Shown: positions 24,665 through 36,719 of the stretch, in pieces
Layout: every line of letters begins with the position of its first letter
Numbering within the stretch: the stretch's first letter is position 1
Made by a program: the position numbers and the translations under genes
DNA from: Acanthaster planci
Lineage: Eukaryota; Echinodermata; Asteroidea; Valvatida; Acanthasteridae
Assembly: GCF_001949145.1 (NCBI RefSeq)
Contig: NW_019091455.1
Location: 671,017 to 735,016, forward strand
DNA length: 64,000 nucleotides
Direction: 5' to 3'
The notes under the pieces: generated by a model
Seen by the model: only the letters and a program-made list of their open reading frames with translations
The model's database searches: none
Told to the model about the DNA's origin: nothing

Positions 24665-24700
24665 TGTACCGGTACACAACAAAGGTGATGTACATGTACA
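24665..24700. promoter_or_regulatory. Pair of related 12-bp palindromes, 24 bp apart
   Basis: TGTACCGGTACA (24665-24676) and TGTACATGTACA (24689-24700) are perfect palindromes of the form TGTACNNGTACA. Their centres are 24 bases apart, just over two helical turns, with a 12-base gap. Such an arrangement suits two dimers of one DNA-binding protein. The TGTACA half is known as a steroid-receptor-type half-site, but the protein here is unknown. Confidence 0.4.
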
Positions 24701-27700
24701 CATGCACGCTCTCGGACACTCGCTCGGAAATACAAATAACGGCGCCAAGCCGACACTCCGATTCGCCGGACCACACAGACTGACCTTGATCCGCAGCTTG
24801 CGAGGATTAATATCCGAAATCTCGCATCAGGTTTAACGTCATAAGCCCGACCACTACCTCATCTACGTCCATCAAGATAATTAATCGCCAATGACAATTA
24901 CACAAGCGCCAATTTCGAGTGTCAAATTAAGTCCAGTGGAAGTCGAACGACTTTGACGCACTTCGTCAACGTGAAAGGAAAGACAGTTTTATTAACATAC
25001 AGTTCAGGCGAAAAGAGTTATTCTCAAAGACAGCAGTGTTAATTTTCGAGTGAAGAATTGAATTTTTTTTCAGTAACAGATGAGGTGCTTCAGAGATTTT
25101 CCCAATCACAAAGAACAGAGTATTCGATTGAGTATTCAATGTATTGCCTATCTCACGTTGCTGTTGCATTACACTAAATTAGGCCGATATTTGTTTTAAG
25201 AATTGCTAAGAGTCAGACTAGTACCATGAGAAAAGCACTGAAACTCACTTGCAAAACAACGCCAACTGTTGAGAAACATTTAGATATCTTTCACCGTAAG
25301 CCAAAAACTGCAGTGCGCATGAATGTTATTTCGCATGTACATTGCAGAAGGCGTCCGTTGACGTACGCTGAGGTTTGCTTGTCATACGTTTCAAATGCGA
25401 TTATTTTGTAAGAGTCCGCACAATGATATATTTAATAAATCGTCACCGATTGGTGCACGTGAAGGAGTCGCTCGTATGGGCGTCTGCATGCAGTACAACT
25501 GATCTCCAATGCACGAGGTTGAAATTGTTGCTGCAGATGATACGTGCGAAGTTACGGTATCACATCTTTAGGTTGTCCATATGCAACAAAACTTGGGGAA
25601 AGATTCTCTCAAAATGTACTTGTCATAATCATGGTTGTCTTAAATTCATCAAAATATCGAAATATTATGCCGCGTATGCTGACACTCACAGCGCCCTCTT
25701 TTGATTAAAACAGCACTGCTGTCAATACTCAAGTTTTCCTTTAAGGGCGGACATTTTGTTCCATTAAAAAATGGTCGTTTCTTTTTATTTTCCTTTCTTC
25801 TATTTGTCATTTTAAAATGCTGTAAGGCAAGTGCCATGCAGGAAGGCAGCTTCTAGTTTGGCACTGCCTTTCTGTTTTCAGAATCAAGCGGTGTAGCACG
25901 AACTTGACTTCAGGGAACCATACCGGACGAAGGCCGCAATGTTGCAACGTCCGGGCGGTGTGAAGTGCTTTGCTATAAAATGCATGCATTTGGTGAGCGG
26001 ATAGCAGTGCGATCTGCCAAGTGTGGAGATTTTCAGAAAGATAACATTCTCTTCCTCGGTTTTTATTTCCCACGAAGAGGGTGTCTAATACCGCTTGTCA
26101 AGGGTATTCAGTTAGTAATGGAAATTCGCGGCACTCTATTTCTGTATTCCAACTATGTGATTTATGGTTCATATTGTACCTTGTCTTCTACTTAAATATC
26201 TCAGAGAGTGAAACCCATGTTGTAGCAACGGGAGCATTTCGTTGGGGAGTTATATCGATACTCGCTAAATGGTCATATCGAACTCATAAGGGTTCTACTT
26301 ACATGTAATGCCCATTCGACTACATCACTCTTCAAGTTCTTATTCAATCATCGACAGGAGAAGACAGAAACCAGAAACTTCATTAAATAGTGATGGCTTG
26401 TCCGGTATTCTCTTTCCTCGTATTGTACTCGGAAATCAATCCGGGCAGAAATGTATCCTGTCTCGAGCCACCTGCCCGGTCTGACACAGAATACAGGGGC
26501 CGTCGACTCCACGTTGCCCGCTCTCCTTCGCGGTGATTCGCGCTAAAACGTCGGGACTCCGCACGTACCCCTTGCCAACGTATCAGTTGCAAAATTTGGA
26601 ACTTTTGGTCGGGGGGGGGAGGAAAAATGAAATTAATTGCGGCATATGGAAAAGTACTGTGGATGTAGAACCCTATAATATAGCGCAAGTCTGAATTGGA
26701 GAGCCCTTTATTTCGGTCGGTCGGCAAGCCGTGTGTGTATCATTCCACGCACCGGGTTCCCCGTTACATTATCCGTCCGTGGCACCGGCTTGTGCCTCGG
26801 GGCTCAGCCGTGCCGATTTCCAGTCATATTGAGTGGCCGTGTAGACTGCTTTTCCTACGATATTGTATAACCGTCATCACTCTGCGAAGTTGCATATGGT
26901 GAGTTTTTTTTATCGTCAAGTGAGAGGCCTTGTTATGATTTGATGAAATATTGATCCGGCACTATAGGAAATGGGAATCTTTGCAATCATAGAATCTCTA
27001 CACGGACATACGTAGGGTATACAGTTCGGATCTCGGCCCAATTTCATCCTGTGAGAGGAACTATCCACTAGTAGACGGATTGTGATTGGTTCTCTCTGTG
27101 TGATTCTATTACACACTTGTGGTCTTGCCCTGCATGAGATAGGCCTTTGAATTGTACTGACTTTGCAAACCGTGATTAGAAAGGGCTCTGGTGTGTGTAG
27201 TAGTCTTTAATGAATCGTTTTAATCTTGTTTTCTTTATGAGTAAAATTGAGAGGAAAACTAGCATTAATTATAAACTCAAAGCCGAAAATGCAACTTTAG
27301 TGGACCTGAGAAAGATTTATTTGACTATTTTTAATACATCAATGAATAGTAAAGTCTCCTTTTCGCCATTAAATAATCAATGATAACCACCAAGTTAAAC
27401 AGTTGTCAGTTTGGGGCAGTGGCCGATTTTTAATCATTTTGATTTATGTCAGAATTTAATCTCTTTTGTGTAAGGATGACAGCGAATCACTTACACGTCT
27501 CGGGTACGTTTCTCCATGGTGCCTAATCACTGTTTCCGAGCGTTCAGTTAGGGCTCGTAACATGTGCAACCTAAAGACGCCTCTGGTACAATGTGAAAAT
27601 TGGCCAGAAAACCAGATTTCTTTTAACTTTACATTAATGCTTACTTTTACACTTGCCAAAATGTTCTCATTATTTAATTCACTAAGATCCGCACCAGTGA

Positions 27701-30700
27701 CAATATGTTAAAGGAAATTCTCATTCCAAAGGAGTCCCAAATTCGCACCACTCCGGCAACGGCCAACGTATGAACTCCTATAGGGAGATTAAAAGGGAAA
27801 CGTTTTCGTAGGGGAAGGGGGAAATTTCGAATTGAGGTGTCTTAACCTTGGCGCAGAGGGCCAAAACATAACAAAAGCCCGGCACGAAGTTCAGCGCCCT
27901 GGAAACGGGCCGGGGAAAAGGGAACTGACACACGCAGCTAGACCCGTCGATTATGCAGGACGTGGCCCGGAGTTGACAAAGTAGCCTAAGCTGTCCGCAA
28001 ACAGACGACAAAAGCCAGCCTTTTCGGGCGACCCAAAGTTGCAGTAAATCTAGTGCACGGCCGTCTGCGCGTGTCATACGGAATCGGGTGACATTTGCAG
28101 ACGTGTCAGTCACCTTCACGCTGGCAAGGCGGGGGGGGGTCCGGGTTTGATCGCTGGTGACCCTCTCGTCAAGCTTTTTTTTTTCGTCAAGCATTTAAAA
28201 AAATCAACCGCACCCTGTTATGGTTTTGTTAAAACTGAAAAATACAAAAGTGCTCCCAAAATCAAATTGCCAGATAAAAAGAGGACACTGTACAGAGCTG
28301 TGGAAGCATTGGCTTTACTACATTATTTGCCCGTACAATCAGAAGAGCCCAGCAAAACCTCGCCTGCCATTTGACAATGTTGGCTGTTGTTTCCGGGGCG
28401 GGGAAAAAAACGGCCTTCGCCGTTTCCTTTTAGTCATTCCGATCATTTCTCAGTCGTTGGAGCTGTGTTTTCCTCTCCTAAACGCCACGACAATGCCCGT
28501 CGATCTCTTACCCTCCCTCCGCCATCCCATCTGATGTCTCTGTTTGCTGAGCAGGTTTCCTGTCCGATTGTGTGCCCGCTAAGAAACTGAAATCCCGCTG
28601 AAGGTCGCTCCTGCCTTCGACCGTCTTTCTTCATTTCCCCCCACCCCCAGCTCCCCTGCGTGTCCCTTCCCGATCTCACAAGGGAGCATGATTGAACTAC
28701 AGCAGAGCGTCTTCCTCGGGAAAAAAAAAAGAGAAGAAAATGAAGAGGATGACAGGAATCATAATAAAATGGACGGGATGCCGAGTGAGCGAGCGCGCTG
28801 CTGGAAAATAAGCGGCCACTTTTCTACCCGTATATTGGTATTTTCCTGCACTTTGTCCGCCGAAGAATAACCGACAGAAAAAGAGTCGAGTTCCCTCAAG
28901 GGCTTTCTCCCCAGCATGGAAACGCCTCAAGCTCGGCCAGCTGCTGGTTATCTCGGGGAAAAAAAATTGAAGGCAGAAAAAAAAAAATCGCCAAGCAAAC
29001 AGGCGTGTTGTACACCGCGATTATTGTACGCTACGCTAAACGCATTGTGTGCACCAAGCGCTTAGAACCCAAGCACACGGGGGCTCATGGCATGGGACGC
29101 AATCCTAAGTGTTATTCTTTTCCTCTCTTGCTATTTTCATAAACTCGGCGTCACAACAGTCCCCTTAGTTTACCCTTTCAGAGTAAATTTCAATTTTGTT
29201 TTTCCCCTTTCGTTCTTCTCTCCCCACACCAGGTATCCAGTTTCGAGCCGGGCTGGTCCCTTGTGTAGTTCAGATGGACGGTTCTACCTCTGAAAGGGAT
29301 TACAAAATCCTCGAAAAACGCAGAGGGGCAAATGCAGGAATAAGATCCTGTTTTAGGCGTTGGCGTTGTCGCATTAAGTTGGGTAACCGTTTCGTTCCTC
29401 CCGGTGGTATATATTGCCTCATGTGCAGACAGCCCGGACCAGACACCTGGAACGCCGTCGTCAGGCCGGGCTCTTGATCCCAGCTTTGAGCGGTCGGGAC
29501 GGGTCCAAGAGGTGAGTCCCATGCCTCTGTAATTTGTCTGTCGCCTGGCCCGTGCCTTCTACCCCGAGCCACGGGGGCTGTTATGATCGACCCCGACAGT
29601 GTTGACAGGTAGAGCGGCGGTTTCTGCTGCACTCCCACGGTTAGAGATGACAAGTGCAACTGAGGATTCGTTTCCTTGTTTCAGAAGGCATAGCCCGCTG
29701 CTTGAACCTGTGAATTCGAGTTAAATGTTGCCTCTAATAACACTTATTCCCTGAGTTTAAAAACGAACTCTTGAGAAAGAGAGCCATGCAGAGAAAAATC
29801 CGACATTGAATGACTGCAATTATTGATAATTTTCTATCGATCACTGATCAGGAAATGCTAAAGAGTGGCATCGTTAATCGGAATAAGAACAGTATTAAGT
29901 ACCCCTTATTTATTCCTAGATGTCGTAGCTCACACGTGGTGGAAATGAACCAGATTGCGATGGGATTTCATGTGCATTTTAGCACTGATCTGGCTGCATG
30001 CTCGGCCCAAATGTTTCTGCAGCATTGCTTGAACGGCCCCAGCACAGTACTGTGCCGTGTGGAATGAATTTCCCATTCATTTGTGAATGCAGTTGCCATG
30101 CTTGTACACACTTAAGAATGAATCGGGCTGAACAGAGAGCAGCAGACTGCAAAAGCAATGAGAATTTCGGCCAGATTGTTGGATTACAAGAGCGCCATTC
30201 CTCCAGCGTTATCTTCCCCGGAACAATTCTCTTGCACGTTCCAAATCTCATGTGTCGTGGATCTACGTAAGACCATTTTTTGTAAGACTACTAAAATAAT
30301 TCTTGTTTCAGTAATGTTATGTGAAGCAAAGGAATCGTCAGAACGGAGAGAAATCTTTATATGCACATAACTGTGGGGCAGATTTTGCTAACAATTTGCT
30401 CACATTATTAAAACGAGTCCGTGCGTTTTCTCTCTCCTTGTCCTTGCCATCTCTCCCCGGCCGAGTTGATACGGCGAATTTACCGCGTCCCCCCAACGCC
30501 GCGCCGGTTCGGGTCTTTTCACGGGGGGGGGGAGAACGGATGACGGAGGGGAGAAATTACTTCTGGTCGGCTGGGCTCCGCGGAGCTCTCGCCAAACCGT
30601 CAATTAGCCTGACTAGAGCACGAGCACCTTGACCAGGTGGAGGGACCGCGTCCACATCAGCCCCCCCATGCGCGGCGTGACGAGCCGGCCCTAATGAAAT

Positions 30701-30761
30701 CACTTTCGGAATAAGGGGAAAAAAGGTGGACGGGAGAGCCGCGTTTATCACTGAAAAAACG

Positions 30762-30781
30762 CCCCCCCCCAAAAAAAAAAA
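30762..30781 (+). repeat. C9-A11 compound homopolymer
   Basis: Nine C are directly followed by eleven A. It is one of several places where a G/C run abuts an A/T run, as at 44985-45002 and 55803-55819. Confidence 0.9.
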
Positions 30782-30919
30782 GCCTGGAGTTGCCATGTGT
30801 AACATGCAGGATTTCGCAGTGAATGAACCCAAGCAGGCGTGATAAAAGCACCAGAATTGTATTATTAACTGATCATGCATTCGTCATAATGGTTGCCTTC
30901 TTTAATTTCCGCGATTTAG

Positions 30920-31062
30920 ACTCGGCAACGCTTTCGTCGATGAAATCAATTTCCATCAGAGCGCATGTGAAAAGAGGATCAGAATTACACCATTCTCGTC
31001 CCCTTGCAAAATATTTGAATCAGAAGGAACTGCTCTGTAGCTTTGTCGAATCTTTAACTAAA
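30920..31062 (+). CDS. Candidate internal exon, unknown product
   Basis: A pyrimidine-rich acceptor ending GATTTAG (30919) is followed by 143 bases open in one frame, ending at AAA then GTAAGA. The peptide includes RAHVKRGSELHHSRPLAKYL. No family is recognised. The same frame is also open upstream, so the acceptor is not required to explain it. Confidence 0.15.
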
Positions 31063-33191
31063 GTAAGATCAAAATTAAACATTAATTTTTAAATATAATG
31101 TTCATTCATCTCTTTACAGAATCACCAGCAAATCATCATATAAAACAGGAAACAGACAATAAGGCTTGAAAATCACGGTTTTACTTGGTTCTGTCTTCGG
31201 AAAAGAGGATAATAGGCCTAGAATTTAAAAAAAACGGGTGAAGGAAGAATGTGGACGCCAATTTTCCTACTAATTAAAACGTATTTATCCAAACTTTGCA
31301 CCTGGTCGGTAATTAGTAATTATTAGTATAAAACATTTATTTCAACTTTCAGATGATGAAATAGACTAGGTCACACGCTGTAAGGTCTGTAGCATAATAC
31401 ACATACATGTACAAGGCTGAATTTCACAGAATATCAAACTATAATACATTAAATTCCTCATTTTGACATTCATTACGCTCGTATTTCTAGAATATTGACG
31501 AATTTGAGAAGCACTCACTGATTTTGTATTCAAATTTTCAAACAAACAATCCCTTGTAGTTTTTGGCTTGGCCTTGCGGATGAAGCCAAATGTAGATAGC
31601 CTGGTTTATGGCAGAACCACAGGGAAGATGCGCCCGGTAATCAAATTTGCATAGCATTAATACCAAGTGGGTCCCCGTGGCCGGTCAGACCAGGCTAATT
31701 TACTTTGACCTTTATCACTGACCTTTTTTTTAATTGACCGGGTCATGGTGCCGGTTTAACAGGTGGCTTGGATTGGTTGTAATGTGCAATTGTCCGTATC
31801 AAATTCTTTCTTTCATATTTTATTTAATGGTTTGAGTTAAGCCCTTTAGGGAAAAGAGTTTGTGCTTAATGTTATTTTGATTGACAGGGAGGGCATCAAC
31901 AATAACCAGTCAGCAGATAGTCCAGCGTGAGGTACATGGTGTGCCGTTAAAACCCTCATATATAGCTAGAAAACCAATGTGTTTAAACGGATGATCACTT
32001 GAAACCAGTTTAAACGTCCCGGAGGTTTCAATTTTTGTAACTTGTAGATAGCATTTTAAAATTTGATTTTTTAAATGCCATTAATCTTTTTACAATCGCA
32101 GCATCGATCCAATCATATATACAATGAATATTTTACTCAAAAATCATAGGCCTATTCCCGTTTGCGCCTACTTGAGTCTGGTCATTATGAACAAACCGCG
32201 TTTTGAGGGGAATTTCCTTTCGTTTTCGTCTCGAGCTTTGTTATTCTTCTGCTGCCTTATAGAGTTCCATCTCGATAGAATTTGTTCATGTGAAGATATT
32301 ACTATTTATTTTAGGCATGACCAGTTGAGCCAATTCGATTTGATGGCGTCGAGCTAAACTGTAGATTACTTCATAGCCTTTTCCAATTTTTCTTAAAGTT
32401 ATGTTACCTGTAAATTTGGCAAGCGGTAGACGCTTATCCCGATGGAGCGCATGACCCTTATTGCACTGTCCCACTTGGTGTATGGTGCCCAGACTTCTCC
32501 CTGCGTAACGCAAGGCATCTGAGGCTCCTGACCTTTTTCAAGTTCTGCCGACGTCATTAGTGTTTCCCGTTTGACCTTGACAACTGCACAGCGAAAATGT
32601 CATTAATCGTTTCAAACGGGTAGCAATCTCGACAAAAAGGCTAGGTTTCCTAAATTACCACTTAACATAATAGGATTTATAATAATTAGGGAAACTTGGA
32701 CTATGATAAATCGAGGAATTTAACCTGAGCTACTGAAATGATTAAAATAAGATTCATATAGCTTGCCTTTGTATCGTCATCAAGGTATTACAACAGTATA
32801 AACTGTAAAGATTGGTTGGTTGATAGTAAAGTAAATTTCAATCGTAGTTATTGTCCATTTTGAAAACAAAAGAGAACTACACCGTGAGAGATTAATTCTG
32901 CGGTTAAAATGAAATTGGGCAGCTGGATTATTTGCAGTCGACCAGGTTTAGCCAATTTAAAGTCTGTCGGTGCGTGATATATACATTTGAAATTGAAGCT
33001 TTATTAATCTTTCCATATTTGGTTAAGCATGAGTGTGGGTGCAGTTTTTAGCAAAGCAGCTGCCGCAGGGATACAAATTTACAAACTTTTAAATTTAAAA
33101 CGTACGTAAGCACACAAACATGCAATTTATTTAGCTGTGGAAGTCATTAGAAATCCCAACGCAGTTCATGGCATTATCATCATTTACCAGA

Positions 33192-33241
33192 ACCAAGTTT
33201 ACATTCCTTCCTTCAAACCAAGTTTACATTCCTTCCTTCAA
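33192..33241 (+). repeat. Perfect 25-bp tandem duplication
   Basis: The unit ACCAAGTTTACATTCCTTCC plus five bases occurs twice in direct succession without mismatch. Perfect identity suggests a recent slippage event or an assembly artefact. Confidence 0.9.
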
Positions 33242-33934
33242 ACAATAAGAGGGCGAGACGCTGGAGTCCTTTTCTCAGGGCTTGCGTTCTGAAAGCTTCG
33301 CATCACTAGAGACAGATCTCCGGTTCGTCCGTTGTCTCCTCTTTTCTATTAGTGTCTTGCCCTGGGTCATATCTAGTAGTAGCCAGGTTGAGAGTATGCC
33401 CTCAACAGCTCTACAACATTATCAACAACATCATCCCTCCCATCTCAATACGCTAGTGTATCACCGACTGAAGGAAACTAATCGGGATTTGTTTGAAACA
33501 ACTCTTCGGAGTGGATTTTAGTAAGGAAGTTACGATTTTCAAGGTGTAGAACGTTGTACCTTGTCGGCAGTAATTGAGAAAACATAAGGACCCCTGAAGT
33601 GTGAGTACTGTATTCCTGGTCGCTGTTCAATGATGCAATGTAACGGTCAAGACTGGTTTCTTTTGAGAGGTCGTCTTTTATGGGTCGTGACTGTTCATTC
33701 ATGAATAGGGATTCAGGGAGACCTCCAGTCCTTATAAATGAAACGAATCCTTGAAACCGACTTGCGAGAGCACGGACAGAGACAGAGGTGGATTGTTGCA
33801 AGAGGGGAATTAAAGACGCATATTTCATGCTTTTGTTTCTCTTTTTTGTCTTTGCCTTTTTAATGCGCTGAAAGCTAAAAGAAGAAACCGTTTTATGTAT
33901 AAATTTGAAGCTTGTGTCTATTTCTCCATTTCAG

Positions 33935-33974
33935 AGATGTATCATGAAAGGCACACTTTAAATGTTCACGTGAG
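33935..33974 (+). CDS. Candidate 40-bp microexon
   Basis: A near-consensus acceptor (ATTTCTCCATTTCAG) and a perfect donor (GAG then GTGAGT) flank 40 bases. Only the third frame is open, reading MYHERHTLNVHV. Both splice sites are among the best in the window, yet the piece is too short to assign. A non-coding exon is equally possible. Confidence 0.22.
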
Positions 33975-36694
33975 GTGAGTGATTCTGTTGAAGCAATCAT
34001 TTGGAAGACTGATGATTCAAATTCAACAATTCAAATTTGAAATATGTCATTGCGTCACCGTGCTCCGGGGAAATAGATCTTGCTCTTGCCAACAAGTCAA
34101 TCCGGTCTATGGATTCGACCGACTTCGGGATAGAAAGCACGTCTCGTCCTCTGGCTTTTTCTTGTGATTTTGCTCTTATCAAAATGGGTTTCGTATCGTG
34201 TCACTCGAGGTTTAGTTGATAAGTTCGCCAATTCCATTTTGGAGGGTCTCTCTGTTATCTTTGACTCGGGGTCTGGCCGGCGAATAGTTGGCCAAGGGAC
34301 ATGGCTAGGGAGACGTGGAGAGAGGTCCCAGGTCCTGGACCCCTGGTACCCCGTCCTTTCATCGTGAGGACACATTTTGCGTGCCGACCCCGTCCGAACG
34401 CCCCGTCGAGGCGGAGTGCTGTTTTACTGTAGCATCAAATTATTCATAGAGAAGTACAGTTTGGTGGGCAATTCCCCCCCCCTCCACACACACACCGGGG
34501 CCTGTATCGTGCGATTACAGTGTCGTGTCAAGCCATTCAGAATTTTTGTGCTTGGTCTATAAAAATATGAGAAAGTTTATTGTGTGGTTGTAATAAGGGT
34601 TTCTTTGGCAAGATGTCATTTTTTGAGACAAGAAAGTTCTACTCTACCAATATTTCACTTTTTCTGGTGATATTAGGAAATTATAAGTGCGATTCCCTTT
34701 CTTTTTATCTCAGCAGAAATCTTGGGCCTTTATGCCTTTGTCATCAACGACTTGAATTCAGAGTAATGTCAGATTTGTCCTTTGCGTATAAGCTAGATGG
34801 ACAATTTGGCTTGAAAGGTTTTTATCGTAAAAGGTTGTAAACGTTTTATTGCTTGAAAGGCGGTAGTCAGGAGTGTCACTATATGAATATCTGAATTTGT
34901 GTGACAGGACAATAGACAACATGTGTCTCTCTTTGTTTGGGGGACTTTCTTCTGCCGTAAAATACCCTCACAAAAAGCGCTATAAATTTTTTAAACTTGG
35001 CACACTGATCGGTGGTGGTTTCGGAACCATTAAAAGTTCCCCCAATCCATTCTACTGGAATCCTGGTCTTACTTCTAAAACGCCACTGTTGTTTACCCAG
35101 CCTCAATAAAATTTAATGCCGTTGCAACATATTCCACTATCCCGCATCTCGTTCACAGTAGCCCACTTTACCGCGCGCTATCGTGCCCCGGCATCGCGCG
35201 CATTTCCATTTCACACGAATGCTCTCTGAAGTAGTCGACATCCTTGGCCAGACATTGCGCGAAGACACGGGTTGACGTCAAAATGTGACGGCACCAGCAT
35301 GTTTTTTCCTGCCCGTGGAGTGAGAGCGAACAGAGAGCGGGAGAGCGGTCTTAAATTTCGCCCGGATGAGTCAGCCTCTCCCCGCGCGTGCTGTCCGCGT
35401 TCTCTCCCCTCGCAGTTTGTCAGAGCCGTTGTTGTTCGTGGAGGGTAGGCTGCTGTTATTTCTGCGTGCGAAGACACGCAGCCAATTTCAAAGCAAGCCA
35501 GATCGACTTCTGCACTAGCAAACTGCTCGTTTCGGCTGTTCCGTCATGCGCCGGAAGCCAAGTTTTCAAGTCTGTGTTTTGCTTTATAAGAACAATAGGA
35601 AATGTAGTAATATTGGTGTATTTTCTGTTGCCAAGGTTTCGGCAGGTTCTAGCGCCTATTTCTGCTTCGCACTGGAAGTGGCTATTATTCTTTTATCCCA
35701 ATCAGACACTGAATTGTAACTTGCCCAATAGTGTGTGTCTGTCTATTGTCACGTTTTTTATTTGAAACAAAAGAGACTAATGTTTGTCGAATCGTTATCC
35801 TGCCAGTCACTCTGGCAACGAACAGTTGACATCAAACGGGAGGATTCTCATTGGAAAGTTTATTTTATGTCCCATGTCTTTTTTCCAGAGCAGTGGTGGG
35901 TTTTAATCATAAAGAAACACTCCATCGTGTTTGTTTAAGATAGGTTACGGCAGCCCGAGAAATATTATGTGTTGAAATGAGACCACTGTGGAATTATCCC
36001 ACTGAATAGTGTGCGGCTGGAAATATACCAGCACATCGCTATTCATTAAAGTGTCTGTTTTAAGTTCAAGGTCTAGTTTTGTTATCTTTGCCGTAATTGC
36101 GTGCTTAACCTGCTGCCATTCAAAGTTGGGGTTGTTCAAAGGTCGTTTCAGCACGGATGCACGTCTTCTAGGAGTTGCGTGTGAACAAAAGTCAGTTTCG
36201 GTCACGTCATATCTGTTGACGTTGATCAGAGTTTGACCACTGATCTTAAAACGTCAAGTAATGTGTCTAAGCCTGGTCTTTTGAGTCTATTCACTTTTTC
36301 ATTTCATTCATTTAGAACGCTCCCTTAAAAGCGACAGGCAAGTCCATCTCACTTTGGTTTTGTTGAACTCGTATTTACGCGCGTGATGCCCACGCGTTCA
36401 GTTTTAGTCGTTGGATTCTACAAGGCATTTGCGTCCCAGATCAAAATATTTTGCCGTGCACTGTTTTGTCATGGAGGTACGCACGAGGACGAAAGTCATT
36501 GCACCAGACTGCTTGTCCAACTTTTAACTGGGGCAGTATGAGCCCCAACCCACACAAAAAGCCAATATATGATTTGCAGAAAAACCGACTTGCAGTATAA
36601 GGAAGGGAATTGCCAACCTCGATTTATACTACTCCATACACGTGCAGGGTGAATCTGATCATCACTGCCGACCATTAAAATGGCTTGATTCGTA

Positions 36695-36709
36695 CAGCGC
36701 CCTCTGCTG
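36695..36709 (-). promoter_or_regulatory. Strong CTCF-like motif
   Basis: On the minus strand this reads CAGCAGAGGGCGCTG, which fits fifteen consecutive positions of the CTCF consensus (CASYAGRKGGCRSYV). It is the best such match I found. It points left, while the match at 41049 points right, a divergent arrangement. Confidence 0.5.
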
Positions 36710-36719
36710 CTCTGACTCA

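Larger units (their letters stand above)
24201..30900. other. Non-coding stretch
   Basis: Open frames reach 138 codons (27778-28194, minus) and none is recognisable. A strong donor-like GAG followed by GTGAGT lies at 29511 but the upstream exon is unclear. G/C runs occur at 26611, 28131 and 30523, and nine C directly followed by eleven A at 30762-30781. A weak CTCF-like GCGCCCTCTT lies at 25691. No gene is supported. Confidence 0.5.
31100..36650. other. AT-rich non-coding stretch
   Basis: No frame exceeds 125 codons (35388-35765) and none looks like a known protein. A direct repeat of TGACCT with seven-base spacing lies near 31706. An AT-rich patch with TAATTA-like cores lies at 31305-31330. 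Nothing else stands out apart from the items listed separately. Confidence 0.5.

Noticed and set aside
34002-34010. TGGAAGACT, the start of miR-7
   Set aside because: The match fails after nine bases and the flanks do not fold into a precursor hairpin.
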